The translations under genes and the position numbers were made by a program. Under the pieces are notes generated by a model. It saw nothing but the letters and a program-made list of their open reading frames with translations. It was not told where the DNA came from and made no database searches. This document shows, one piece after another, positions 35,465-44,153 of a DNA stretch of 64,000 nucleotides. The stretch is from the NCBI RefSeq assembly GCF_003254575.1, contig NZ_QJUA01000026.1, positions 18,072-82,071 on the forward strand, read 5' to 3'. The DNA comes from Mycobacterium kyogaense (GTDB taxonomy: Bacteria; Actinomycetota; Actinomycetes; Mycobacteriales; Mycobacteriaceae). Positions within the stretch are counted from its first letter, which is position 1, and every line of letters starts with the position of its first letter.

Positions 35465-36916
35465 ATGTCTCACACCCCGGAGACGGTCGAATCCACCCGC
35501 CTCGAGTCCAGTCACATCGACGTCATCGATCCCGATCAGCGACACGGCAGAGCCCGCGACCTCTTCACGGTCTGGTTCTCCGGCAATCTCAGCATCGGCA
35601 ACGCGATCTTCGGCGCGTTGGCGATCGTCGTCGGCAACAGCTTCTGGTGGTCCGTCGTCGCGGTGCTGGTCGGCAACATCGTGGGCGGGACGTTCATGGC
35701 GCTGCACTCGGTGCAGGGTGCGAGACTGGGCGTCCCCCAACTGATCCAGAGTCGGGGACAGTTCGGCTTCCTCGGCGCACTGCTTCCCGTCGTCCTGGCG
35801 GCTCTCCTCTACTGCGGCTTCTTCGTCGTCACCGCAGTGCTGGGTGGGCAGGCTCTGTCGGCGGCCATGCCGAACACCTTCAGCGTCAACGGCGGTCTGG
35901 TGGGGCTCTCGCTCGTCAGCCTGGGCATCGCGTTGCTCGGTTACCGCGCCATTCACGTCGCCGCACGCTGGGCCATCTGGCCGCTCGCGGCCGCGGTCGT
36001 GGTGGTCACCATCGGATCGATCTCCCACAGCGGCATCGCGCTCACCGCCGGCCCGTTCCAGCCCGGACCGTTCTTCACCGCGGTCGGCCTCATGGCGACG
36101 TTCCTGCTGACGTACGCGCCCTATGTCTCCGACTACTCGCGGTACCTGCCCGTCGAGGTGTCCGCGAAATCCTGCTTCGGCTGGACGTTCAGCGGGGTGT
36201 TCGTATCGGCGACGTGGTGCAACCTGCTGGGTGTGGTGTTGGCAGTCCAGATCGGCGGCACGGACATGTTTCTCGCCACCCGCGAGGTGGTCGGTGTCGA
36301 ATGGATTGCCGTGGCCACGCTGTTGGTCACCGCACTCGCGATCGCGGGCAACAACGCGTTGAACCTCTACGGCGGGATGCTCAATCTCATCACCGCGATC
36401 TCGTCGTTCAAAGATGTCCGACCCTCGGTCCTGGTCCGCCTCGGTTTCCTGTTGCCGACCTTCGCGATCGGACTGTGGCTGGGGCTCACCGTCACCGATG
36501 ACTTCTCCGCACAGCTCACCAACTTCTTGTCGTTCCTGACCCTCGGTTTCGTCCCGTGGGGTGCGATCAATCTGCTCGACTTCTACCTTGTGAGGCATGG
36601 AAGCTACGACGTGACAGCATTTTTCACTCGTCGCGGCGGCGTCTACAACCATGATCCCGCCACGTGGACATACGGCGGGGTCAACTTCCAGGCGCTCGTC
36701 GCCTACGTGATCGGGGTGGCCGTCTCGTTGCCCTTCGTCAATAACGGCTGGTACGCCGGGCCGATCGCGCAGCAGCTCGGAGGTGCGGACCTGTCCTGGG
36801 TGCCGGGCCTGCTCGTCACCGGCGCCGTGTACCTCGGCGTCACCACGATCGCCGGGGCGCGACGTGGCTCGTCGCTCACCACGTTCAACGGCGCGGTTCC
36901 GGGAGGGGCACGATGA
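35465..36916 (+). CDS. NCS1-family permease (purine/cytosine permease-like)
   Basis: This 483-aa protein has about 12 membrane segments, with the NCS1 opening FTVWFSGNLSIGNAIFGAL (residues about 35-53), GVPQLIQSRGQFGFLGALLP, APYVSDYSRYLP mid-protein, and a C-terminal pair of helices. NCS1 carriers import nucleobases, hydantoins, allantoin or vitamins by proton or sodium symport. AGGAGCACGCGC precedes ATG 35465. It provides a second uptake route in the cluster besides the ABC importer. Its stop overlaps the next ATG (ATGA). Confidence 0.9.
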   Translation: MSHTPETVESTRLESSHIDVIDPDQRHGRARDLFTVWFSGNLSIGNAIFGALAIVVGNSFWWSVVAVLVGNIVGGTFMALHSVQGARLGVPQLIQSRGQFGFLGALLPVVLAALLYCGFFVVTAVLGGQALSAAMPNTFSVNGGLVGLSLVSLGIALLGYRAIHVAARWAIWPLAAAVVVVTIGSISHSGIALTAGPFQPGPFFTAVGLMATFLLTYAPYVSDYSRYLPVEVSAKSCFGWTFSGVFVSATWCNLLGVVLAVQIGGTDMFLATREVVGVEWIAVATLLVTALAIAGNNALNLYGGMLNLITAISSFKDVRPSVLVRLGFLLPTFAIGLWLGLTVTDDFSAQLTNFLSFLTLGFVPWGAINLLDFYLVRHGSYDVTAFFTRRGGVYNHDPATWTYGGVNFQALVAYVIGVAVSLPFVNNGWYAGPIAQQLGGADLSWVPGLLVTGAVYLGVTTIAGARRGSSLTTFNGAVPGGAR

Positions 36917-37710
36917 CCCAAGCACTACTGCATGGCCGCACCGCGGTGGTCACCGGTGCGGCGCGCGGGATCGGGCTGAGCATCGCCAGTCGCCTTGCCG
37001 CTCATGGCGCTGCGGTGGCGCTGATCGATCTCGACGAGCAACAGACCCGCGCTGCTGCCCGCCAGGTCGAGGAATCGACGGGCGGTCGCACCATGGGCCT
37101 GGCCGCCGACGTGACCGACGCCGCGCATCTGCGCAGAGCGGCCGACGAGATTGAGGCGACTCTCGGCCCCGTCGACGTGGTGATCCCCAACGCCGGCATC
37201 CTCGTGCTCAAGACCGCCCTGGAGATCAAGCCCGCGGAGTTCGACGCCGTCCTGCGCGTCAACCTCACCGGAGCCTTCCTCACCGCCGTCGAGTTCGCCC
37301 GCCGGATGCCCGAGAGTGGAGCCGACGGTCGGATCATCTTCACGTCGTCGTTGTTCGGACTCCGCGGCGGAGTGGGCAACTCCGCTTATGCCGCATCGAA
37401 ATTCGGCATCATCGGGCTGGCGCAGAGCATGGCCGCCGAGCTCGCCCCGGCCGGAATCCGAGTCAACAGCGTGTGCCCCGGCCAGATCGAGTCGGCGATG
37501 ATCCGGCAGTTGTTCTCCGACCGCGCCGCCGCCAACGGCACCGATCCCGAATCCGAGCGGGAGGCGTTCGCTCGCCACATTCCCCTCGGTGGTTTGGGCG
37601 ACCCCCATGACGTCGCGGACACGTACGTCTACCTCGCCTCGTCACTGAGCAGTTACGTCACCGGTCAGCACATCGTCGTCGACGGTGGCTGGAGCGTGGG
37701 TTCCGCCTGA
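36913..37710 (+). CDS. Short-chain dehydrogenase/reductase
   Basis: This 265-aa classical SDR has TAVVTGAARGIGLSIASRLA (TGxxxGxG), PNAGI replacing the usual NNAG, TSSLFGLRGG (Ser) and YAASKFG (YxxxK), and ends in YVTGQHIVVDGGWSVG. The ATG at 36913 overlaps the NCS1 gene stop by four bases. It is the last gene of the plus-strand operon beginning at 33025. It resembles SDRs that oxidise sugar alcohols or hydroxy acids; the real substrate is not deducible. Confidence 0.9.
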   Translation: MTQALLHGRTAVVTGAARGIGLSIASRLAAHGAAVALIDLDEQQTRAAARQVEESTGGRTMGLAADVTDAAHLRRAADEIEATLGPVDVVIPNAGILVLKTALEIKPAEFDAVLRVNLTGAFLTAVEFARRMPESGADGRIIFTSSLFGLRGGVGNSAYAASKFGIIGLAQSMAAELAPAGIRVNSVCPGQIESAMIRQLFSDRAAANGTDPESEREAFARHIPLGGLGDPHDVADTYVYLASSLSSYVTGQHIVVDGGWSVGSA

Positions 37711-38011
37711 CATGACGACCGACAGATGGATCGGGCGGAAGCGACGCCGCCGGCCCCGATGGCCATTGCTCCCCCATCAACAGACATCAGGACCGGCGCG
37801 CCACTGCAAAGGCTTCGCTCAACCCCTCACTGCGCGCGCCTCGACAGTCCCGACGAGAGAAACCATGAGCATTCTACATAAACAACGCCGTTTCTGAGAA
37901 ACGTTAAGAATTCGCCTCCGCCGTAGTTCCAGGTCAGGTCTGCCATACTGCGTAGGCCCTGCATCAGCTGAGCCCATGCCGATGCTGCATCGTTCACAAG
38001 GAGCGCCCCCA
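37711..38011. other. Intergenic region with a 15-bp palindrome
   Basis: No convincing gene is found here; a 70-codon frame covering 37685-37897 is rejected. It contains the perfect palindrome CGTTTCT-G-AGAAACG (37889-37903), about 110 nt upstream of a TetR gene and a plausible operator for it. AAGGAG at 37998-38003 is the ribosome binding site for the GTG at 38012. Confidence 0.5.
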
Positions 38012-38605
38012 GTGGCTGAGCGGCTCGTCGCCGGCCGTCACCACCTCAGCCGAGCAGAGGTGGCGGCCCATCAGAAGCAACGCCTGTTCAAGGCGCTTGC
38101 GACGGTGATGGCTGCCAACGGCTACATCAACACCACCGTCGACGACGTGATCAAGGAAGCCAAGGTCTCCCGCGCCACGTTCTACGAGCACTTCGATTCC
38201 AAGCAGGACCTCTTCATGTCCGGCTACGGGCGTGCGCAGCGACGAATCATCACGGCGATCCGCGAGGTCCCGGTCACCGGCACCCCGATGGAACGCTTCG
38301 GCGTCATGCTGGACCGATACCTGGGGTTCATCGCTCTCGATCCGATACGGGCGCGGCTCTACCTGCTCGAGGTCTACGCCGCAGGCCCGGAAGCGATGCG
38401 CCGTCGCGTCGAATTGCAGCAGGAGTTCGTCGCCGGGGTGGCGCAGATCTTCGACGCACGCGACGACGCCGACCTGTTCTCCTGTCAGGCCCTGGTCGCC
38501 GCCGTGTCGACGTTGGTGACCAATGCCCTCACCCGCGGCGACGACGTCACCGCACTACGCGGGCCGATCCTCGCCCACACGGCACGCGTCATGGACCGCG
38601 GATGA
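38012..38605 (+). CDS. TetR-family regulator
   Basis: This 197-aa regulator has its HTH within NGYINTTVDDVIKEAKVSRATFYEHFDSKQDLF (residues about 35-67). The remainder is helical with LDRYLGFIALDPIRARLYLLEVYAAGPEA, a TetR_C pattern. GTG 38012 has AAGGAG eight bases upstream; ATG 37976 in frame is an alternative. Its stop overlaps the next TetR gene by four bases, so two regulators are made in coupled fashion ahead of an exporter. The upstream 15-bp palindrome is a candidate binding site. The ligand is unknown. Confidence 0.87.
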   Translation: MAERLVAGRHHLSRAEVAAHQKQRLFKALATVMAANGYINTTVDDVIKEAKVSRATFYEHFDSKQDLFMSGYGRAQRRIITAIREVPVTGTPMERFGVMLDRYLGFIALDPIRARLYLLEVYAAGPEAMRRRVELQQEFVAGVAQIFDARDDADLFSCQALVAAVSTLVTNALTRGDDVTALRGPILAHTARVMDRG

Positions 38606-39177
38606 CGGGCGAACCACTCGGTCTGCGCGAGCGCAAGAAGACGCAGACCCGCCGCGCGATCCGGCGCGCGGCATTCGAACTCTTCACCGTGCAGGGCTTC
38701 GGCGCGACCACGGTCGAGCAGATCGCCGAGGCCGCGCAGGTCTCGCCGCGGACCTTCTACCGCTACTTCAACGTCAAGGAAGCGGTGCTGATCTCAGAAG
38801 ATCACTCACCGCTGATCGTGGCGGCGTTTCGCGCCGCGCCGCGGCACCTGACCCCCATCGCCGCGTATGAGTACGCCGCAGCCCAGGTGTTCGGTGGATT
38901 GTCCGACGACGATCGGCACGACGATCTCGTCGGGCAGCGTCTGCTCTATCAGATCCCCGAGGCGCACGGGCTGATCTACGTCGAGTTCATCAAACTGATC
39001 GAGCTCATCACCGATGCTCTGCAGGACCGGTTCGACGAGCCGACCGACATTGCCGAACGACGGGTGCTGGCGGGCGCGATGGTCGGTGTGATCTTCGGCG
39101 CCGCGCACAACAACCCGCTGCCCGAGAAAACCGTCCCGCAGGCCCTGGCGGTTCTCGACGCAAAATTGTCCCCGTGA
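38602..39177 (+). CDS. TetR-family regulator
   Basis: This 191-aa protein begins MTGEPLGLRERKKTQTRRAI, then an HTH in GFGATTVEQIAEAAQVSPRTFYRYFNVKEAVL, the classic form for regulators of MFS/RND drug exporters. The C-terminal domain is helical (HGLIYVEFIKLIELITDALQDRF). ATG 38602 overlaps the previous TetR stop, and its own stop overlaps the exporter's GTG by four bases. It probably represses the operon and responds to an exported compound. Confidence 0.88.
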   Translation: MTGEPLGLRERKKTQTRRAIRRAAFELFTVQGFGATTVEQIAEAAQVSPRTFYRYFNVKEAVLISEDHSPLIVAAFRAAPRHLTPIAAYEYAAAQVFGGLSDDDRHDDLVGQRLLYQIPEAHGLIYVEFIKLIELITDALQDRFDEPTDIAERRVLAGAMVGVIFGAAHNNPLPEKTVPQALAVLDAKLSP

Positions 39178-40751
39178 CGAGTTCGACCTGGGCGCCGCTG
39201 CGCTCACCGGTCTTCCGCGCGCTGTGGATCGCGCAGTTGGTGTCCAACCTCGGCACCTGGATGCAGACCGTCGGCGCCCAGTGGATGCTCGTCGGCGATC
39301 CGCGGGCCGACGTCCTCGTGCCGCTGGTGCAGACCGCGACGACGCTGCCGGTCATGCTGCTCGCGCTGCCGTCCGGTGTGCTGGCCGATCTGGTGGACCG
39401 GCGACGGCTGCTGCTCGCGACGCAGGGCGCGATGGCTGCCGGGGTGGCGTTCCTGGCGGCGCTGACCGGGTTCGGGTTGACGACGCCCGCGGTGCTGCTG
39501 ATCGTGCTGTTCGTGATCGGCTGCGGGCAGGCGCTGACCATGCCGGCCTGGCAGGCGATCCAGCCTGATCTGGTTCCACCGCAGCAGATTCCGGCCGCCG
39601 CGGCGCTGGGCAGCATGAGCATGAACGGCGCGCGGGCGATCGGGCCCGCGATCGCGGGCGCGCTGGTGTCGCTGGCCGGGCCGACGTTGGTGTTCGGGCT
39701 GAACGCGGTGTCGTTCATCGGGATCGTCGCGGTGCTGCTGTGGTGGCGCCGGCCCCCGGTGCAGCACGACTACCCGCCGGAGCGCGCGATGGCGGCGTTG
39801 AGCGCGGGCGGTCGCTTCATCCGCAGTTCGCCGATCGTGCGGCGCATCCTGCTGCGCACGGCGCTGTTCATCGCCCCGGCGAGCGCGCTGTGGGGACTCC
39901 TGCCGGTGATCGCTGCCGACCAGCTGCAGCTCTCGTCGGCGGGGTATGGGTTGCTGCTCGGCGCCCTCGGCGTCGGGGCCCTGCTGGGCGCGTTGGTGCT
40001 CTCGCGGCTGCGGTCGCGGTTCGGCGCCAACATGCTGCTGACGGCCGGGGCGGTCGGGTTCGCCGCGGCGACCGCGGTGTTGGCGTTGGTGCCGATCTTC
40101 GGGGTCGTGATCGCGGCGCTGGTGGTGGGCGGCGCGTCGTGGCTGCTGTCGTTGTCGACGCTGAACGCGTCGATGCAGCTGAGCTTGCCGGCGTGGGTGC
40201 GGGCGCGCGGGCTGTCGGTGTACCAGCTGATCTTCATGGGCGGGCAGGCGCTGGGGTCGGTGGTCTGGGGCGTGCTGGCGGGTGCGACGACGAGCGTCAC
40301 GAGCCTGCTGGTCAGCGTCGGGTTGCTGCTGGCGTGCGGGCTGTCGTCGCTGTGGTGGCCGTTGCACGCGAAGACCGGGAACCTGGACCTCACGCCGTCG
40401 TCGCATTGGCCCGAGCCGTCACTGGTGTTCGAGCCCGAGCCGCTCGACGGGCCGGTGCTGGTGCTGACGTCCTACCGCGTGCTGCCGGAGAACGAGGAGC
40501 AGTTCATCTCGGCGATGACGGTGCTGGGCCGCTCACGGCAGCGCACGGGCGCCTCGCAGTGGCGGCTGTTCCGCAGCGTCGAAGAGGAGTCGACGTTCGT
40601 CGAGACGTTCGTGGTGCGGTCCTGGGGCGAGCACATGCACCAGCACTACACCCGGCTCACCAACCAGGATCAGACGGTCGAGGTGCGGGTCGAGGGGTTG
40701 ATCGAGGGCTCGGCGACGTCGCACCACTACCTGGCGGTCCGCTCAGACTGA
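39174..40751 (+). CDS. MFS exporter with C-terminal monooxygenase-like domain (MFS_3)
   Basis: This 525-aa protein has 12 predicted membrane segments in residues about 1-405, starting SPVFRALWIAQLVSNLGTWM with the MFS_3/EntS-type loop LPSGVLADLVDRRRLLL. The last ~100 residues form a soluble ferredoxin-like domain (VLVLTSYRVLPENEEQFISAM...WRLFRSVEEESTFVETFVV), as in other transmembrane secretion effectors. GTG 39174 is coupled to the TetR gene. It is probably a drug or metabolite exporter. The role of the tail is unknown. Confidence 0.9.
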   Translation: MTSSTWAPLRSPVFRALWIAQLVSNLGTWMQTVGAQWMLVGDPRADVLVPLVQTATTLPVMLLALPSGVLADLVDRRRLLLATQGAMAAGVAFLAALTGFGLTTPAVLLIVLFVIGCGQALTMPAWQAIQPDLVPPQQIPAAAALGSMSMNGARAIGPAIAGALVSLAGPTLVFGLNAVSFIGIVAVLLWWRRPPVQHDYPPERAMAALSAGGRFIRSSPIVRRILLRTALFIAPASALWGLLPVIAADQLQLSSAGYGLLLGALGVGALLGALVLSRLRSRFGANMLLTAGAVGFAAATAVLALVPIFGVVIAALVVGGASWLLSLSTLNASMQLSLPAWVRARGLSVYQLIFMGGQALGSVVWGVLAGATTSVTSLLVSVGLLLACGLSSLWWPLHAKTGNLDLTPSSHWPEPSLVFEPEPLDGPVLVLTSYRVLPENEEQFISAMTVLGRSRQRTGASQWRLFRSVEEESTFVETFVVRSWGEHMHQHYTRLTNQDQTVEVRVEGLIEGSATSHHYLAVRSD

Positions 40752-40774
40752 GCCGTCCACCGGCCAGGACACCG

Positions 40775-41710
40775 CTATTCGCCGTTGACGGCGGCGGCGT
40801 ACCGGGAGGGCGGGTACGGCAGTTCGATGCCGCTCTCGTCGTAGGCCCGCAGGATCTCGCGGCGCAGCCGGCGCTGCACCGACCACTGGACACCGGGACG
40901 GGTCTTCAGGGTCATCCGCAGGGTGACCTGGTCGGGGCGCAGCTCCTGCACGCCGAGCATCTCGGGTTCGCCGAGCACCTTCGCCGCGATCTTGGGGTCC
41001 TCGAGGGCAGTGTGCGCGGCGTCGAGGGCCACCTGTTCAGCGCGTTCGACGTCGGCGCTGAGCGCGACCGGCACCTCGATGCGGGCGACGGCGTAGTCCT
41101 GGCTCATGTTGCCGACGCGGGCGATCTCGCCGTTGCGCACGTACCAGAGGGTGCCGTCGATGTCGCGGACGGTGGTGACGCGCAGCCCGACGCTTTCCAC
41201 CTCGCCGACCGCGTCGCCGAGGTCGACGGTGTCGCCGACGCCGTACTGGTCTTCGAGCAGCATGAACACGCCGGTCACAAAATCGCGCACCAGGTTCTGC
41301 GCGCCGAATCCGATGGCGAGGCCGACGACGCCGGCGGAGGCGATGAACGGGGCGATGTTCACGCCGAGGACGTTCAGGATGCCGAGCGCCACCCAGATGA
41401 GGAGCACGATCGACGTGGTGGATTTCAGCACCGAGGCGATGGTCTGAGCGCGCTGCGCACGGCGTTCGGCGGTGTGGGCGCTCGAGGGAGCGCGGTCGCG
41501 AAGGCCACGCAGTAGCGGTGGCTTCTTTCCGGGTGCGTCTGTGCGTTCCTTCGGAGATCTACCGGTGGCGGCACGGTCGATCATGCGGTGCAGCACGTAG
41601 CGCGCGATCAGGACGACCAGGATGTAGGCAACGATCCGGATGGGAACTTCGAGTAACCAGTGCCGGTTGGTCTCTGTCCATTCGAAGGAAAGGTTGTATA
41701 CGTCCATCAT
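40775..41710 (-). CDS. Small-conductance mechanosensitive channel (MscS family)
   Basis: This protein of about 311 aa has three N-terminal hydrophobic segments and the TM3/pore motif IASAGVVGLAIGFGAQNLVRDFVTGVFMLLEDQYGVGDTV split across residues about 125-165. A beta domain (VESVGLRVTTVRDIDGTLWYVRNGEI) and a C-terminal alpha/beta part follow. It opens under membrane tension to release solutes. ATG 41710 is chosen; GTG 41731 would add seven residues. It is convergent with the MFS gene. The mid-protein loop (residues about 50-85) is charged and probably cytoplasmic. Confidence 0.9.
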   Translation of the reverse strand: MMDVYNLSFEWTETNRHWLLEVPIRIVAYILVVLIARYVLHRMIDRAATGRSPKERTDAPGKKPPLLRGLRDRAPSSAHTAERRAQRAQTIASVLKSTTSIVLLIWVALGILNVLGVNIAPFIASAGVVGLAIGFGAQNLVRDFVTGVFMLLEDQYGVGDTVDLGDAVGEVESVGLRVTTVRDIDGTLWYVRNGEIARVGNMSQDYAVARIEVPVALSADVERAEQVALDAAHTALEDPKIAAKVLGEPEMLGVQELRPDQVTLRMTLKTRPGVQWSVQRRLRREILRAYDESGIELPYPPSRYAAAVNGE

Positions 41711-41884
41711 CGCGACCGTACAGTTACCCACTCCGCCGAACGCAAATCACGCTGCGGCTGAATCACTTTGGCGCAGCCGGCCTGATGTGCGGCGAATGCC
41801 CAGCGCTAGCGACAAAGTCGGCGGCAGGTGAGCCGCACTAACGAGTTCTGATGACGTGTCGGTGCTCACTCGTATCGTCTGCCC

Positions 41885-42820
41885 ATGGCAGCGCGACGGG
41901 ATGCGGGGGGCGGCGGTATCGCCGGTGTCTTCGGCGTGCTGGTGGTCGTCGGGCTGATCGTCAAGTACATCTGGTTCATCGTCGGCGCACTCGTGGTCGC
42001 GGCGGTGGTCACGGGGGTGTACTACGCGGCGAGCGCCGCGCTGCGGCGGGCCGACGAGCAACGCCGCCTCGCTGAGCGCCGTGAGCAGGAGTTGTGGATG
42101 CGCGCCGAACGGCAGCGCCGATGGACCATGCTCGACGACAGCCGCGCCATTTATGGCGCCGACGGCGATGGTCCGACGCGTGCCGTGCTGGAGTCACGAC
42201 CCGAGGGCGGGCCGGTCGCGCGGCTGGCGCGCACCGCGGGCGAGCTCGCGACGCTGAAGAGGAAGAAGCCTCGCGCATGGCAGGTCGCGGTGTTCGGGTC
42301 GGTGCTGCGGCAGCGCACCGCCGAGTTGGCGCCGCGGCTGCGCGACAGTCGCTCGGGCTTCACCACGGCCGACGGCATGCACGTCTCGTCGGGGCCTCCC
42401 CTCGCGGACGTCCTGCTCGGCCTGATCGACCAGATGCTGTCCACGTCGCGTCAGCTCGCCGACTTCCTCGCCACCTGTGTGGCGATCCCCGACGAAGACG
42501 ATGCCGACGCGGTCGAGCACACGGCGCACCGCCTGATGGACTACCAGGTGCGCCTGCTCGAGTTGTCCGAACGCTGTCGCGCGTTGTCCGCACCGTCGGC
42601 GTACACCGACGTGATCAGCTCGTGCGCAAGGATTCTCGACACACCCATCCACGGGTTCCAGGAGTTCGTGGACGAGTATCTCGAGGTGGTCGACGCGTTG
42701 CCGCGACTGCTCGAACACGTGACGGGCCGCCTCGAGGTACCGGCGATCGTGCTCGATCTCGCGATCGACGACACGTTGTTCGACACGACGACCACGGGCC
42801 TTCAGGCAATGCAGCGATGA
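41885..42820 (+). CDS. Membrane-anchored protein of unknown function
   Basis: This 311-aa protein starts with a glycine-rich stretch, then one or two hydrophobic helices (GVFGVLVVVGLIVKYIWFIVGALVVAAVVTGVYYAA, residues about 13-48). A basic helix with ADEQRRLAERREQELWMRAERQRRW and a soluble helical domain of about 220 residues follow. I do not recognise the family; similar proteins occur in other mycobacteria. It is divergent from the mscS gene. No catalytic motif is visible. Confidence 0.75.
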   Translation: MAARRDAGGGGIAGVFGVLVVVGLIVKYIWFIVGALVVAAVVTGVYYAASAALRRADEQRRLAERREQELWMRAERQRRWTMLDDSRAIYGADGDGPTRAVLESRPEGGPVARLARTAGELATLKRKKPRAWQVAVFGSVLRQRTAELAPRLRDSRSGFTTADGMHVSSGPPLADVLLGLIDQMLSTSRQLADFLATCVAIPDEDDADAVEHTAHRLMDYQVRLLELSERCRALSAPSAYTDVISSCARILDTPIHGFQEFVDEYLEVVDALPRLLEHVTGRLEVPAIVLDLAIDDTLFDTTTTGLQAMQR

Positions 42821-43013
42821 TTGCTCGACGGAGCAATAACTGACGCGGACGTCGATCAAAGATCGATCTCTGCCGCCGAATTCGTGACGTTCGTGAGCGC
42901 GCCTCTTGTTTGCACAACGTTCGCTGGCTACTGTCACGGGTACTGGGAACCCGTTGCACGCAGCGCTCTCGGTTGGGTCGGGGATCCATGCCGTTGTCGA
43001 GAAGGATTTGCCC

Positions 43014-44153
43014 ATGAGCGCTGCAGGCCGTCATCACCGTGTCCAGCCCCGTCGTCGTCGCAGCGGATCACTCGCGGGCCTCACGGTCGCCGCCGCTTTG
43101 CTGCCGGCCCTGGCCACACCGAGCGCCCACGCCGCGAGCCTGCTGCCCGAGGGGCCGTCGACGGTACGGACACTGAGCCCGCTGCCCTTCGGGTACATCA
43201 ACACCACGCTGAACGGCGCGGTCTGCGCGGCGCCGAGCACGTGCACCCCGATCCCCTACCTCACCTTCGTGACCCCCACCGGCACCGCGGCACTCGACTC
43301 GGTGCTGAAGGACAACCCGGACGAGCCGGTCGTGATCTTCGCCTACAGCAATGGCGCGCAGGCCGCGGAGTACTGGATCGCGGAGCACGCCGACGACCCG
43401 GATGCGCCGCCGGCGGAGAACGTGACGTTCATCTTCATGGGCAACTCCATCCGCAAATACGGCGGCGCGGACAAGGAATTCGGGATCTCGCAGCCCTCGC
43501 AGTACAAGGTGATCGACGTCGCCCGCGAGTACGACCCGGTCGCCGACTTCCCGGACAATCCGGCCAACCTGCTGGCGCTGGCGAATGCGTTGGCGGGCGG
43601 GTTCTCGATGCACGATTACCGCGATGTCGACATCGACGATCCGAACAACATCGTCTGGACCGAGGGCAACACCACCTACGTGCTGGTGCCGACCGAGAAG
43701 CTCCCGCTGCTGAATCCGCTGCGCGTGGTGGGTCTGAACGCGCTCGCTGATCAGCTCAACGGTCCGCTCAAGGAGATCGTGGATCAGGGGTATGACCGTA
43801 GCTACATTCCGAAGGACGAGCCTGCGGTCACGAAGACAGCCGCGCCGGTCACGAAGACTGCTGCGCCGGTCGCGGAGGTCGAGCCGGCGCCCGTGAAGGC
43901 GGTCAGTGTCAAAGAGCCTGTCGTCGAACCGGATTCGGACGAGCCGGCACCCAAGAAATCCCGAACCACAAGGGCAACGCCGGTCGCGGACGACGTCACC
44001 GACACCGTCAAGACGATCACGAAGACGGCGACGCGGGAGCTCAAGAAGCTGACCGAACCTCTGAAGACGCTGCGCGAGACCAAGAAACCCAAGGACGACT
44101 CCCCGACGAAGCGGGACGCGCCGTCGTCGGACGGCGGCGACAGCGCGGAGTAG
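43014..44153 (+). CDS. Secreted PE-PPE-domain serine hydrolase-like protein
   Basis: This 379-aa protein has an N-terminal signal sequence (GSLAGLTVAAALLPALATPSAHA, cleavage after about residue 45) and a PE-PPE alpha/beta-hydrolase domain: VVIFAYSNGAQAAEYWI as nucleophile elbow, YDPVADFPDNPANLLALANAL, and FSMHDY with the His. The last 110 residues are a Lys/Pro/Thr-rich tail with a VTKTAAPVTKTAAPV repeat. Known relatives are esterases associated with PE/PPE proteins or the cell envelope. ATG 43014 has AAGGA upstream. The gene converges with a homologue, stop to stop. Confidence 0.85.
   Translation: MSAAGRHHRVQPRRRRSGSLAGLTVAAALLPALATPSAHAASLLPEGPSTVRTLSPLPFGYINTTLNGAVCAAPSTCTPIPYLTFVTPTGTAALDSVLKDNPDEPVVIFAYSNGAQAAEYWIAEHADDPDAPPAENVTFIFMGNSIRKYGGADKEFGISQPSQYKVIDVAREYDPVADFPDNPANLLALANALAGGFSMHDYRDVDIDDPNNIVWTEGNTTYVLVPTEKLPLLNPLRVVGLNALADQLNGPLKEIVDQGYDRSYIPKDEPAVTKTAAPVTKTAAPVAEVEPAPVKAVSVKEPVVEPDSDEPAPKKSRTTRATPVADDVTDTVKTITKTATRELKKLTEPLKTLRETKKPKDDSPTKRDAPSSDGGDSAE

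Noticed and set aside
37685..37897. 70-codon frame after the SDR gene
   Set aside because: It starts within the SDR gene, has no ribosome site or recognisable composition and ends at an AT-rich regulatory region.
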